Notes: generated from the letters alone by a model not told the origin. DNA of 64,000 bases from Peptacetobacter sp900550335 (GCF_047528295.1 NZ_CP180001.1:2356001-2420000), one strand, 5' to 3'. Positions 53,318 to 63,188 are shown, numbered from the stretch's first letter. Numbers and translations are program-made.

Positions 53318-54109
53318 TTACTTAGAAAAAACTTTTTTTAATTTTTGTAAGAAGGTTTCTTCTACTCTTAAATCTAATAGAGGTACGTCTTCTCCCATTA
53401 TTCTAGCTGCAATATTTTTATAAGCTTGACCAGCTTTTGATTTTGGATTCATTATAGCTGCCTCACCTCTATTTGTAGAGATTATTACAGCTTCATCATC
53501 TGGGATTATACCTATTAACTCAATCCGAAGAATTTCAATTATGTCTTCTTTTCCTAGCATATCTCCACGTTCCACCATATCGTATCTAACTCTGTTTATA
53601 GCTAGTTTTACATCTGATATTTCATTAGCTTCTAGTAATCCTATTATTCTATCAGCATCTCTAACAGCTGATACTTCTGGATTAGTTATTACTATTGCTC
53701 TATCTGCTCCAGCTATTGCATTTTTAAATCCTCTTTCTATTCCCGCTGGGCAGTCTATTAATATATAATCAAAACTTTCTTTAAGCTGACTACATAACTC
53801 TTTCATCTGTTCTGGAGAAATAGCATCTTTGTCTCTAGTCTGTGCCGCTGGAATTAGATATAGATTTTCGAATCTTTTGTCTTTTATTAATGCCTGTTTT
53901 AATTTACATGCACCTTCAACTACATCTACTATGTCGTAAACTATTCTATTTTCAAGTCCCATTACAACATCTAGATTTCTAAGCCCAATATCTGCATCTA
54001 AAACTACAGTTCTTTTTCCTCTAAGGCTTAATGCAGTTCCCACATTTGCAACTGTTGTTGTTTTTCCAACTCCACCTTTACCTGAAGTTATAACTATTAC
54101 TTCTTCCAT
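53318..54109 (-). CDS. minD: Septum site-determining ATPase MinD
   Basis: Membrane-cycling ATPase that recruits MinC. The 263 residues have the deviant Walker A SGKGGVGKTTT, DADIGLRNLDVVMGLENR, DCPAGIE and a C-terminal membrane-targeting helix (EETFLQKLKKVFSK). Confidence 0.97.
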   Translation of the reverse strand: MEEVIVITSGKGGVGKTTTVANVGTALSLRGKRTVVLDADIGLRNLDVVMGLENRIVYDIVDVVEGACKLKQALIKDKRFENLYLIPAAQTRDKDAISPEQMKELCSQLKESFDYILIDCPAGIERGFKNAIAGADRAIVITNPEVSAVRDADRIIGLLEANEISDVKLAINRVRYDMVERGDMLGKEDIIEILRIELIGIIPDDEAVIISTNRGEAAIMNPKSKAGQAYKNIAARIMGEDVPLLDLRVEETFLQKLKKVFSK

Positions 54110-54131
54110 TTAATTCACCTCTAAACAATTT

Positions 54132-54959
54132 TTATTTACCTATTTGTGTTTCAATCATAATCATATTTTCTGAAATAAATGCTATTTCAGATTCTATATT
54201 TTCAGTAATTTCTTCTTCCTGTTCATACTCTTCTGGTGCCTCTGCAATTATATCTGCTATTTGAAGTATAGTTGGCTTAAGGTTTTTAGCAGCTATATAT
54301 GAGTTTTTATCTCCCTCTGAACCTGCATGTACAAATCCAAAAAGATTTCCAAATACAACAACATTTCCTCTCGCTACTGCTTTTGATCCAACACACATAT
54401 CACCCATAATAAGTATATCTTTTCCTGAAACCACCTTTGAACCAGGATTCATATCAGTCATCACAACTATATTTCCATTTGATTCAATAAAATCTCCTGA
54501 TCTCATTTTTGAGATATATTTTGTCTTATCAGTACATTCTCCCGATTTATCTTCTGAAACAACAATTTCTTCTTTTGAGTTTTTAATTTCAACAACTTCT
54601 TCTTGTTTACAATCTTCGTCCTTTTTAATGTGTTTTCCTTCTATTTTTTCCTCTTTTTTCTCTAATTTATCAATATTACTATTTTTTTTAGGAGAAATCT
54701 TCTTTTTATCCTCTTCTTTAAAAAATTCTATATTGAATTTAGAGGAAATAAGTTCTTTTAGTTTGTTTTTATTTTCTTCACTTAAAAAATCCGAATCTAT
54801 TTTGTAAATTCTAGCTCCATTGAAAAACGATTTAGATGATTCAATTTTTGATACTATTGCATTAGCAATAGTATCAAAATCTTTTTCATCATTTAAATCT
54901 ATTATTATCCCTTCTTTACTTCCCTTAAATTCTATTTTTTCATATTCTGAATTCTTCAA
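54132..54959 (-). CDS. minC: Septum site-determining inhibitor MinC
   Basis: Blocks FtsZ assembly away from mid-cell. The 275 residues show an N-terminal FtsZ-binding domain (about 1-80), a Lys/Glu-rich linker of about 60 residues (about 82-143), and the C-terminal beta-helix domain that binds MinD (RSGDFIESNGNIVVMTDMNP, GKDILIMGDMCVGSKAVARG, FGNLFGFVHAGSEG). A tail of about 30 acidic residues follows. The linker is longer than usual. In the family the C-domain motif is RSGQ; here it is RSGD. Confidence 0.92.
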   Translation of the reverse strand: MKNSEYEKIEFKGSKEGIIIDLNDEKDFDTIANAIVSKIESSKSFFNGARIYKIDSDFLSEENKNKLKELISSKFNIEFFKEEDKKKISPKKNSNIDKLEKKEEKIEGKHIKKDEDCKQEEVVEIKNSKEEIVVSEDKSGECTDKTKYISKMRSGDFIESNGNIVVMTDMNPGSKVVSGKDILIMGDMCVGSKAVARGNVVVFGNLFGFVHAGSEGDKNSYIAAKNLKPTILQIADIIAEAPEEYEQEEEITENIESEIAFISENMIMIETQIGK

Positions 54960-55000
54960 AACAATCCATCCTCCAAAATATGCATTCTTAATCCGGAAAA

Positions 55001-58000
55001 TTAATTTCTAGGTTTTACACCGTAATTTACCTGTTTTTCAGATTCTTCCTGCGCTTTTTTCTCTTGATACTGCTTTTCTTGTTCTTTAGTCATATTTTTC
55101 TTCTGTTCTTCTGTAAGCTGACCATTGTTGTCTAAAAGACCAAAATATTGACCTAAAACCTCTCTTACAGGGAACATAGAATAAATACTACTATCTCCCT
55201 GAGGTATAACACATACTACCGCTATTTCTGGGTTATCTGCTGGAGCAAATGCAACACTCCATGTAAATGTACCATAATCATCTTTGAATCTATCTATCTG
55301 TTCATCAGTTAAATCAGTTTTTAACTCTTTCATAGCTTTTCTTAAGTACTGTGCATTAACTTTATCTGTATTTTCAAGTTTAACTTCTATTTTTCCAGCA
55401 AGCTGTTTTTCAATATCTTCTTTTTCTTCATCAGTAAGAGATTCATCTTTTAATTTTTCTTTTAATTCTTTTCTCTTAGCTTCAGATAATTCTCTTTCTT
55501 TTTTAGCCTTTAATTGATTAGCTAATTTTTCAGCCTTTTTAATATCAACACCATAAGAAGATGCATGAGATTTTAGATATTGATACTCATTAGCTGTAGG
55601 TATTTTACCTGTCATTTCGGCTGATCCTGTTTTTGCGGCAACTGGTATTGGGAAGCTAGACATTACTTTAGCACCTGTACCTTTTGTTGCAACAAGCTTC
55701 ATACCTTTAGTCAATTCTTTTAATGACTCTGGGTTTTTAAAGTTTATTTTTTCTTTTTTATTTTCATCTACAGTAACTGAACTATAGTCACTAGACACTA
55801 TTTTATCTACTACAGAAATATCTACTAAGTATCCGCCGTTTGCTATTGCGGCTACATATCTTGCTACCTGTGCAGGAGTATATGCATTTTCCCCCTGTCC
55901 GATACTAAGGTTGAATGTATCCCCTGTTCCCCATTGTGCTGAGTTGAAATAACTATATACAACTAAGTCTGCTATTGGTTCAATCTGATCTTCTTTTACC
56001 TTTAGCTCTTTTAATCTTTTCATTGCTTCTACTCTGCCTGGAGTTTCTTTTTCTGCTGCCCAGCTAACTATTTCATCTATTCTTTTTTCATATTCTTCTC
56101 TATTTTTTGCTCTAGTTATATCTGAGAATGAATTAGCCATTTTTTTATCTATGTCTGATCTTAACATACTCTGAACTGCTTTTAATTTATCCTCCGTATT
56201 AGGAACCTTACCTGCACTTTCGCCAATTTCATCGTCTAGACCAACTTTTTTATCGAAACCGAACATTTTTGCATATTTTAGTATTTTTTCAGCTCCCATA
56301 TCTATACCTAAATCTTTATTAAGCATCCAGTTTTTACCAGTACCTAATGTAAAGAAGTATATATTACAAGATTCCTGTATTGCCTTATATAAATTTGTCC
56401 GTCCATGATTTCCACGACCGTGGTTCCAAACGTAGTCCCCAAATGTCTTAGCTCCAAATTTTATAACCCCTGGGTCATTGATTGTGTAGTTAGGATTTAA
56501 TCCACTTTCAAGTGCTGCCATACCAGTTACCATTTTAAATGCAGAACCTGGCTGGAATGCCCCATGTGTAGCTAAGTTTATAAGTGCATTTGGTGCCAAT
56601 GTATCATTTTGATTTTCTGGCTGTAATGCCTTATAATCTTCTTCACTAATTCCATTTGCAAATTTGTTAGGATCAAAATCTGGATAACTTGCCATTGCTA
56701 ATGTATCTCCTGTTTTTACATCTATTGCAATTATAGCTCCTGATTTAGCTTTTGGAACTGCAGAAGCACTTACATCTCCAAGTTTACTCTTTAGAGTTGC
56801 CCCAGATTGAGCCTTTTTAACTACTTGAGTTAGGGCTTCTTGTGCTACTTTTTGTAATTCTAAATCAAAGCTTAAATAAACAGTATCTCCAGATACTGGT
56901 TCCTTTGAATCTATTTCACCACTTATACGACCAAAAGCATCTACCTGTACCTGTTTATAACCATCTTCTCCTCTTAACTGATTCTCGTAGTACTTCTCTA
57001 TTCCTGATAAACCTACCATATCATCTTTATTATATCCTTTTTCAAGATATTCATCGACTTTTACTGAAGGTATTTTACCTAAATATCCAAGTACATGAGA
57101 AGCCAATTCTTTATTAGGATAATATCTTACTGGCTGTGAATCTACACTTACACCAGGTAAGTTTATAGAATTTTCTTCTATCTGTGCTATTGTATTTTCT
57201 TTTACATTTTTTGCTACAGTTACAGGACTATACTGTGAATATCCTTGAGACTTAACTAAATCTTTTACAAGCATTATTTTTCTAGCCTCTGTATCACTAA
57301 GTCCTTTATCGATATTTAATTTTTCATTATTTCTTAATGATAAAAACGCTTCTCTTGCAGTAGCTGTTTTATCAATATCGTATGACTCTAACCAGTCGTA
57401 CTTATCCCTTTGAGCTGTAAATAACCACTTACTAACTAGTATCGGTGGATAATATCCCTTTTCATTTAATTTTGACTGTAAATCAACTGGATCTAATTCT
57501 CTATCTTTTGAGTCTAAAGTCCTATTTGCAATTAAATCATCTACTATTTTGTAGAAAGTTTGCTTAGCATTATATTTAAGAGGAATCCTATTTTCTTTTT
57601 TGTAATCATTTATTTCTTTATCATAAGTATAGAAATATTTCCCATGTTCTACATATATTGGGAATTCATCTATATATTCCTCTCCATTTTTTTCAAGAAG
57701 ATTTATAAGCTTTAATGCTATTTCATTCGAGCTAGTGTTTGAATCTTCATCTTTATCTTGCTTATTTAAACTATCCCCAGATATTTTAACCGCAAATTGA
57801 TTTTTATTTCCCGCAAGAAGTCTTCCATATCTATCTCTTATTTCACCTCTTGGTGCTTCTATAGTAAGATTTTTATATGTTTTATTCTGTGCAAGTTCTG
57901 TATAATGCTGATACTTTACAGTAGTAAGATATAGTATCTTGGCTAGTATTACAGCAAAAACAACAAGGATTATTTTTTTTATCATATCTAGCCTTGGTAT

Positions 58001-58018
58001 ATTTTTCTTTTCTTCCAT
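55001..58018 (-). CDS. mrdA: Penicillin-binding protein 2 (elongasome transpeptidase), enlarged
   Basis: Class B PBP that cross-links peptidoglycan in cell elongation, partner of RodA. The 1005 residues start with a membrane helix (about 14-32), then the PBP dimerisation/linker region and the transpeptidase domain with SAFK (S492, K495), SCN (550-552) and KTG (796-798). The usual PBP2 has about 600-700 residues. Here about 90 extra charged helical residues lie between SCN and KTG, and about 130 Lys/Glu-rich, probably coiled-coil residues follow KTG before TWSVAFAPADNPEIA. A charged tail ends the protein. It follows mreD and precedes minC. Confidence 0.94.
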   Translation of the reverse strand: MEEKKNIPRLDMIKKIILVVFAVILAKILYLTTVKYQHYTELAQNKTYKNLTIEAPRGEIRDRYGRLLAGNKNQFAVKISGDSLNKQDKDEDSNTSSNEIALKLINLLEKNGEEYIDEFPIYVEHGKYFYTYDKEINDYKKENRIPLKYNAKQTFYKIVDDLIANRTLDSKDRELDPVDLQSKLNEKGYYPPILVSKWLFTAQRDKYDWLESYDIDKTATAREAFLSLRNNEKLNIDKGLSDTEARKIMLVKDLVKSQGYSQYSPVTVAKNVKENTIAQIEENSINLPGVSVDSQPVRYYPNKELASHVLGYLGKIPSVKVDEYLEKGYNKDDMVGLSGIEKYYENQLRGEDGYKQVQVDAFGRISGEIDSKEPVSGDTVYLSFDLELQKVAQEALTQVVKKAQSGATLKSKLGDVSASAVPKAKSGAIIAIDVKTGDTLAMASYPDFDPNKFANGISEEDYKALQPENQNDTLAPNALINLATHGAFQPGSAFKMVTGMAALESGLNPNYTINDPGVIKFGAKTFGDYVWNHGRGNHGRTNLYKAIQESCNIYFFTLGTGKNWMLNKDLGIDMGAEKILKYAKMFGFDKKVGLDDEIGESAGKVPNTEDKLKAVQSMLRSDIDKKMANSFSDITRAKNREEYEKRIDEIVSWAAEKETPGRVEAMKRLKELKVKEDQIEPIADLVVYSYFNSAQWGTGDTFNLSIGQGENAYTPAQVARYVAAIANGGYLVDISVVDKIVSSDYSSVTVDENKKEKINFKNPESLKELTKGMKLVATKGTGAKVMSSFPIPVAAKTGSAEMTGKIPTANEYQYLKSHASSYGVDIKKAEKLANQLKAKKERELSEAKRKELKEKLKDESLTDEEKEDIEKQLAGKIEVKLENTDKVNAQYLRKAMKELKTDLTDEQIDRFKDDYGTFTWSVAFAPADNPEIAVVCVIPQGDSSIYSMFPVREVLGQYFGLLDNNGQLTEEQKKNMTKEQEKQYQEKKAQEESEKQVNYGVKPRN

Positions 58019-58029
58019 AAAATCACCAA

Positions 58030-58518
58030 CTATTCTTTTCTAAGTTTCATAATAACTCTTCCAAACAACTTATAGATTACAAATCCTACTAGTACATTTA
58101 AAAGAGGTAGTATTATAAATCCTTTTAGAATCATTATTAATATTCCATCAGTTTGGTAAGCTATTAATGACATAATCATCATCAAAAGCGACTGAAAAGC
58201 TGTCGATATAGCAATTAACGCCATTACCATACTCGTACTATCTACATAGAAATTCTTTTTATAATGTGCTATAACAGCAGAAATTATTGCATATACAAGT
58301 GCATTAAATCCAAAGATTCCTCCCACTGATATATCAACAATAAGACCTAAAAATAATCCTATTACACCAGCTTCTACCTCGTCCATATATAAAGAAGAAA
58401 TAACTAATACTGGTAAAAGTATGCTAAAAGTAACGCCGAATATATCGATATAATTTATAACACTATTTTCAAGAACTATAAGAAGAACTCCTGTAATAAA
58501 AAGTATTAATCTTTTCAT
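58030..58518 (-). CDS. mreD: Rod shape-determining protein MreD
   Basis: A 162-residue membrane protein with five or six hydrophobic segments, between mreC and PBP2. Part of the elongation complex with MreB and MreC. Sequence is poorly conserved in this family, so position adds much of the support. Confidence 0.9.
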   Translation of the reverse strand: MKRLILFITGVLLIVLENSVINYIDIFGVTFSILLPVLVISSLYMDEVEAGVIGLFLGLIVDISVGGIFGFNALVYAIISAVIAHYKKNFYVDSTSMVMALIAISTAFQSLLMMIMSLIAYQTDGILIMILKGFIILPLLNVLVGFVIYKLFGRVIMKLRKE

Positions 58519-58531
58519 ATCTACAATCTCC

Positions 58532-59413
58532 TTATCCTATATTTCTAGGTTTTATAATCATTACATCGTTTACATCTTTAAAATTAACATACGGTTTTAT
58601 AACAACAGATTTTAAAGATTTATTCTTATCATCTATAACCTTTTCAATTTCTCCAATAGGAATATCTTCTGGGTATAATCCCATTCCTGATGTAACTATA
58701 ATATCTCCCTGAACAACTTCATATCCTGAGTCAAACATATATCCATTTAAGTAACCATTACTTTCATATGCTTTTTCTTTTCCTGATGATGTACTAGTAC
58801 TTATAACACCTTTGGCAGCAGTATTATTTACTATTTTGAAGCTTACAGCAGATTTACTATCTAAAAGCGAAATAGCCTTACAACTATTTCCTGAAACTTC
58901 ATAAACTATACCAACTAATCCTTTACCGTTTATTACTATACTATTTTTTTCTACACCATCTTTTTCGCCTACATTAAGTACAAATGATTTATACCAATTT
59001 CCATCATTTTTTTCTATAACAGATCCAGAAACTATACTTTTCATTCTATCTGTACTTATATAATTAAGACTTTTTTTAAGCGATTCAAGCGACTCAACTT
59101 TTGCTGCTTTTGAGTTTAAATCTATTACTTTAGCTTTTAACTCTTCATTTTCTTTTTCTAATTCTCTCATCTTGTTACTATTTTTCTTAAAGTTCACTAA
59201 ATCAGATGCACTCTGTTTTATAAAATCTAAAGCAGAGTCTATCGGAGATGCTGCTCCTGCTACACCATCAGATACAACCCCAACAGAAACTGGAGATGCA
59301 CCTGAATATTTAATTACAGACACTCCTACAAACCCAACTAAAACGATAGCAACCACTACAGTTGCTATCATTTTAGAATTTATTTTTTTCTTTTTAAATT
59401 TGTCAAATTTCAA
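58532..59413 (-). CDS. mreC: Rod shape-determining protein MreC
   Basis: A 293-residue protein with one N-terminal membrane helix (about 16-36), a coiled-coil (about 75-120) and two beta-barrel domains (about 125-290: VLNVGEKDGVEKNSIVINGKGLVG). It links MreB to extracellular PBPs. It lies 14 bases after mreB. Confidence 0.94.
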   Translation of the reverse strand: MKFDKFKKKKINSKMIATVVVAIVLVGFVGVSVIKYSGASPVSVGVVSDGVAGAASPIDSALDFIKQSASDLVNFKKNSNKMRELEKENEELKAKVIDLNSKAAKVESLESLKKSLNYISTDRMKSIVSGSVIEKNDGNWYKSFVLNVGEKDGVEKNSIVINGKGLVGIVYEVSGNSCKAISLLDSKSAVSFKIVNNTAAKGVISTSTSSGKEKAYESNGYLNGYMFDSGYEVVQGDIIVTSGMGLYPEDIPIGEIEKVIDDKNKSLKSVVIKPYVNFKDVNDVMIIKPRNIG

Positions 59414-59427
59414 TTAAATCACCAACT

Positions 59428-60483
59428 TTATTTTCCAGCGTTCATCATTAAAACTTTTTCAAATATTACTTCATCTTCTACAGTTTTTCCTGTTCCTAAA
59501 GCAACACAATCAAGAGGTGTTTCAGCTATTTCAACTTTCATACCTGTTTCTGAAGATATAAGTTTGTCAAATCCTCTAAGTAATGCTCCACCACCTGTAA
59601 GCATTATTCCGTTTTCCATTATATCTGAAGCTAATTCTGGTGGAGTTTTTTCAAGAGTTGATTTAATTCCATCTACTATTGCATTTACTGGTTCTTTTAA
59701 TGCTTCTCTAACTTCTGTAGATGATATTGTTATAGTTTTTGGTAGACCAGATATAAGGTCTCTACCTCTTATTTCCATTTCTTTTTCTTTATCATCTTTG
59801 AATGTTGATCCTATATTTATTTTTATATTTTCTGCAGTTCTTTCACCTATCATAAGGTTGTATTCTTTTTTAACGTAAGCTATTATAGCATCATCAAATT
59901 CGTCCCCACCTATTCTTATAGATTTAGCGGCAACTATTCCTCCTAATGATATAACAGCTATTTCAGAAGTACCACCACCGATGTCTACAACCATGTTTCC
60001 TTCTGGCTCTTCAACTCTAAGTCCTGCACCTATAGCAGCAGCCATTGGTTCTTCTATTAAGAACGCATCTTTAGCTCCAGCTTGTCTAGCTGCATCTTCT
60101 ATAGCTCTTTTTTCTACTTCTGTTACTCCAAAAGGTACACATATAGCTATTCTTGGACTTACTACACCTTTATTATCAGATGCTTTTTCTATAAAGTATC
60201 TAATCATAGACTGAGTAACATCAAAGTCAGCTATAACCCCATCTTTCATAGGTCTTATAGCTACTATATTTCCTGGTGTTCTACCTATCATTCTTTTAGC
60301 TTCTTCTCCAACTGCTAGAACCTCTCTGCTGTCATCTCTAACTGCTACAACTGATGGTTCTCTTAATACTATTCCCTGTCCTTTTATATAAACAAGTGTA
60401 TTAGCAGTACCTAAATCTATTCCCATATCTTTTGTCATTTTTTGGAATCCACCAAATAATCCTTTTTTCTCTTTCTTTGCCAT
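59428..60483 (-). CDS. mreB: Actin-like rod shape protein MreB
   Basis: Forms filaments under the membrane that guide cell-wall synthesis. The 351 residues have the phosphate 1 motif DLGTANTLVY, the connect motif, DIGGGTSEIAV and TGGGALLRG. A 20-residue Lys/Gly-rich extension precedes MGIDLGTAN. First gene of mreB-mreC-mreD-PBP2. Confidence 0.97.
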   Translation of the reverse strand: MAKKEKKGLFGGFQKMTKDMGIDLGTANTLVYIKGQGIVLREPSVVAVRDDSREVLAVGEEAKRMIGRTPGNIVAIRPMKDGVIADFDVTQSMIRYFIEKASDNKGVVSPRIAICVPFGVTEVEKRAIEDAARQAGAKDAFLIEEPMAAAIGAGLRVEEPEGNMVVDIGGGTSEIAVISLGGIVAAKSIRIGGDEFDDAIIAYVKKEYNLMIGERTAENIKINIGSTFKDDKEKEMEIRGRDLISGLPKTITISSTEVREALKEPVNAIVDGIKSTLEKTPPELASDIMENGIMLTGGGALLRGFDKLISSETGMKVEIAETPLDCVALGTGKTVEDEVIFEKVLMMNAGK

Positions 60484-60536
60484 TTTACTTCTCCTTCCAA
60501 TCCATTAAAGTATAACCTAATTAACTAAACTTTTGC

Positions 60537-61229
60537 TTAAATTTTTCTGCTTTCCTTAAAACTAAAATATATCCCATCGCCAATTATTATATGGTCAATG
60601 ATTTCTATTCCTATTATTTTTCCACATTCAATCAATCTATTTGTTATGTTTATATCTTCTGTAGAGGGTTCTACATTTCCAGATGGATGATTGTGGATAA
60701 GAATAATTTTATTTGCACTTTTTTTAATAGCATTTTTAAAAACCTCCCTAGGATGTACAAGTGAAGAATTTAATGTCCCATGAGATACATCTATATCTGT
60801 TATAATCTCATTTTTAGTATTTAGAAGAACTGTTTTAAATATTTCTTCCTTTAGGTACCTCATCGATTCCATGTAATACTTATATATATCCCAAGGATTT
60901 TTAACTTGATACCTTACAACCTCAGATTCTGCAATTCTTACACCTAATTCAAGTGCCGCCTTAATAAGAGATGCTTTTGACACTCCTATTCCATCTATTT
61001 CGCATAGCTCTTCTATTGAAGCGCTCTTAAGAAATCTAATGCCCTCATTATCTACCTTTAATAATTCATCTGCAAGCTCCATAACAGATTTATTCTTGCT
61101 TCCAGTTCTCAAAAGTACCGCTATTAGTTCAGCATTAGACAGGCTTTTAACACCATCCTTTAACATCTTTTCTCTAGGGAATTCGTCTTTTACGCTATAT
61201 CTTATTTTTTCATTTATATAGTTTTTCAC
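60537..61229 (-). CDS. radC: RadC family JAB/MPN metalloprotein
   Basis: The 230-residue product has an N-terminal helix-hairpin-helix-like UPF0758 region (LCEIDGIGVSKASLI) and a JAB1/MPN domain with HNHPSGNVEPS. The old link to DNA repair (RadC) is not well supported; function unknown. It lies between maf and mreB, as in most Firmicutes. Confidence 0.93.
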   Translation of the reverse strand: MKNYINEKIRYSVKDEFPREKMLKDGVKSLSNAELIAVLLRTGSKNKSVMELADELLKVDNEGIRFLKSASIEELCEIDGIGVSKASLIKAALELGVRIAESEVVRYQVKNPWDIYKYYMESMRYLKEEIFKTVLLNTKNEIITDIDVSHGTLNSSLVHPREVFKNAIKKSANKIILIHNHPSGNVEPSTEDINITNRLIECGKIIGIEIIDHIIIGDGIYFSFKESRKI

Positions 61230-61257
61230 TGTCTAAAATACCACTTCTTTATTTAAA

Positions 61258-61857
61258 TCAACTAAATCTACCTTTATTTAATTTAAGTAAATCTATATTG
61301 AAATAATTTTTAAATATTTCAGATGCAGAAGATATAGGAAATCCTACTATATTGAAATAATCACCTTTTATATATTCTACAAAAAGACCGCCTAGTCCTT
61401 GTATTCCATAGGCACCTGCCTTGTCCATACACTCTCCAGTCTCTATATAAGAATATATATCTTCATCAGATAGATTTTTAAATTTCACTTTACTCACACA
61501 AAAATCACTTACTTCGTTTTTTAAATCTAAACATAACATACTTATCCCCGTTATTACACTGTGTTCCCTTCCAGACATTTCCCTTAACATATTAAATGCA
61601 TCTTCTTTGTCTTTTGGTTTTCCAAGTACATTACCATCTAAAACTACCACAGTATCAGCACCAATTACTATACTATCAGAGTTTCTAGTAGCAACATCAT
61701 GTGCTTTTTCATAAGAAAGTCTCTTAACTAAATCTTCAGGACTCTCACCTTCTATTGTAGTTTCATCTATCTCACTTTTAATTATATCAAATTTTAAATT
61801 CATATTCTCTAAAATTTCTTTTCTTCTCGGTGATCCCGATGCCAGTACAATTTTCAC
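61258..61857 (-). CDS. maf: Maf family nucleoside triphosphate pyrophosphatase
   Basis: Hydrolyses non-canonical or UTP/dTTP nucleotides, a house-cleaning role also linked to septation control. The 199 residues start MKIVLASGSPRRKEIL and have SIVIGADTVVVLDG and MSGREHSVITG. First gene of the maf-radC-mre run. Confidence 0.95.
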   Translation of the reverse strand: MKIVLASGSPRRKEILENMNLKFDIIKSEIDETTIEGESPEDLVKRLSYEKAHDVATRNSDSIVIGADTVVVLDGNVLGKPKDKEDAFNMLREMSGREHSVITGISMLCLDLKNEVSDFCVSKVKFKNLSDEDIYSYIETGECMDKAGAYGIQGLGGLFVEYIKGDYFNIVGFPISSASEIFKNYFNIDLLKLNKGRFS

Positions 61858-62216
61858 TTCATCACCTCTTTATTACAGTGTTTACGTACTTATTTAGTCT
61901 ATCATTATATTATGAAAATTTCAATATATATGTCCTTCCTTTTTAGTTACACTATTGTTATTTACTCATATATAGAATATTATATCTCTCTAATTTGAAT
62001 TTAAATTGCAAATACTAAATATATTAATTCTATAGTTTATTTTTTATAATGAATTATACAAAATTCGAAGAAAATGGCAAAGAAAAAGAAAAAGTTTTAT
62101 TAAATTTTTAAAGAGCATAAAATAATATAAATTTTTTAGAAATTTTGGGAATAAAAAAAGAGATGTAGAATTCTCTACATCTCTATTATTTACAACAATA
62201 TTAATTTTTATTTTGA
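61858..62216. other. Intergenic region between rnfB end and maf start
   Basis: 359 AT-rich bases. They hold the rnf terminator at 62153-62184 and the maf promoter region. A 20-codon plus-strand frame at 62049 has no ribosome binding site and I do not call it. I see nothing else. Confidence 0.5.
62153..62184 (-). terminator. Terminator of the rnf operon
   Basis: Perfect 11-bp stem AGAGATGTAGA/TCTACATCTCT with a 4-base loop, followed on the minus strand by TTTTTTT, 33 bases past the rnfB stop. Confidence 0.9.
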
Positions 62217-63188
62217 TTATACTAATTTGATTGCTTTTTTAGGACATTTCTGCATACATAAATGACATCCTACACATTTGTCCTGATCTATTTCGTGAGC
62301 TACTTTAAGTTCACCAGATATAGCATCAAATTTACACTGTTTAGCACATATTGTACAACCAACACATAAATCTTTATCTATTGTTACTTTCTGTCTCTTA
62401 GCTAAATCTCCTGCTATTACTTTTGTAGGACATTTTTCAACACATACCATACATCCTACACATTTTTCAGGGTCTATTTTAGCTACGTTGTTTTCAACGT
62501 GAACTGCATCAAATTTACAGTTCTTTTCACATATACCGCAACCTATACATCCAGCAGAGCAGTTATCTTTAACTACTTTACCTTTCTGAGTATTGTTACA
62601 GTTTACTATTATTTCCTGAGAAGCTGGTTTTTCAACTATTAATCCTTTTGGACAAACTTCTCTACATTTACCACAGTTAACACATTTTTCTTCGTCAACT
62701 ACAGCAACTCCATCAACTATATGTATAGCATCGAATCCACAAACAGAAACACAAGTTCCTAATCCTAGACAACCCTGTGCACATGCTTTAGCACCACCGT
62801 TAAGGACAGATGCTGCTCTACATTCCTGAACACCATCGTATTCAAATTTATCTTTTGCTTTTTCGCAAGTACCTTTACATATTACATGAGCTACTTTTCT
62901 TTCACCTGTTTCAGCTTCTACACCCATTATTTCTCCAACTTTGGCTGCAACTGCTGCTCCACCAACTGGACATGCATTTATAGCTGCTTCACCTTTTACT
63001 ATCGCTGCTGCACATCCTCCACAACCTGGGTATCCACATCCACCACAGTTTGCTCCTGGAAGTACACCAAGTATTTCTTCTTCTCTTGGGTCAACTTCAA
63101 CAGCGAATTTTTTTGATGCAAAGTCAAGAATTAATCCGAATATTAACCCTAATGCACCTAATAATATTACCGCTTTTAATATTTCCAC
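62217..63188 (-). CDS. rnfB: Rnf complex iron-sulfur subunit RnfB
   Basis: Passes electrons from ferredoxin into the Na+/H+-translocating Rnf complex. The 323 residues start with a membrane helix (about 5-22), an N-terminal cluster domain (CGGCGYPGCGGCAAA), a Cys-rich middle region, then at least five [4Fe-4S] CxxCxxCxxxC motifs: CVNCGKCREVC, CIGCGICEKNC, CVGCMVCVEKC, CVGCTICAKQC and CVGCHLCMQKC. That is two or more clusters beyond the proteobacterial RnfB. It is last in the operon, the clostridial order. Confidence 0.95.
   Translation of the reverse strand: MEILKAVILLGALGLIFGLILDFASKKFAVEVDPREEEILGVLPGANCGGCGYPGCGGCAAAIVKGEAAINACPVGGAAVAAKVGEIMGVEAETGERKVAHVICKGTCEKAKDKFEYDGVQECRAASVLNGGAKACAQGCLGLGTCVSVCGFDAIHIVDGVAVVDEEKCVNCGKCREVCPKGLIVEKPASQEIIVNCNNTQKGKVVKDNCSAGCIGCGICEKNCKFDAVHVENNVAKIDPEKCVGCMVCVEKCPTKVIAGDLAKRQKVTIDKDLCVGCTICAKQCKFDAISGELKVAHEIDQDKCVGCHLCMQKCPKKAIKLV

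Noticed and set aside
60082..60318. Tyr/Ser/Cys-rich plus-strand frames opposite mreB and rnfB
   Set aside because: Shadows of strongly coding minus-strand genes; no ribosome binding sites.
62049..62111. 20-codon plus-strand frame between rnfB and maf
   Set aside because: No ribosome binding site or promoter, and the composition is that of AT-rich spacer.
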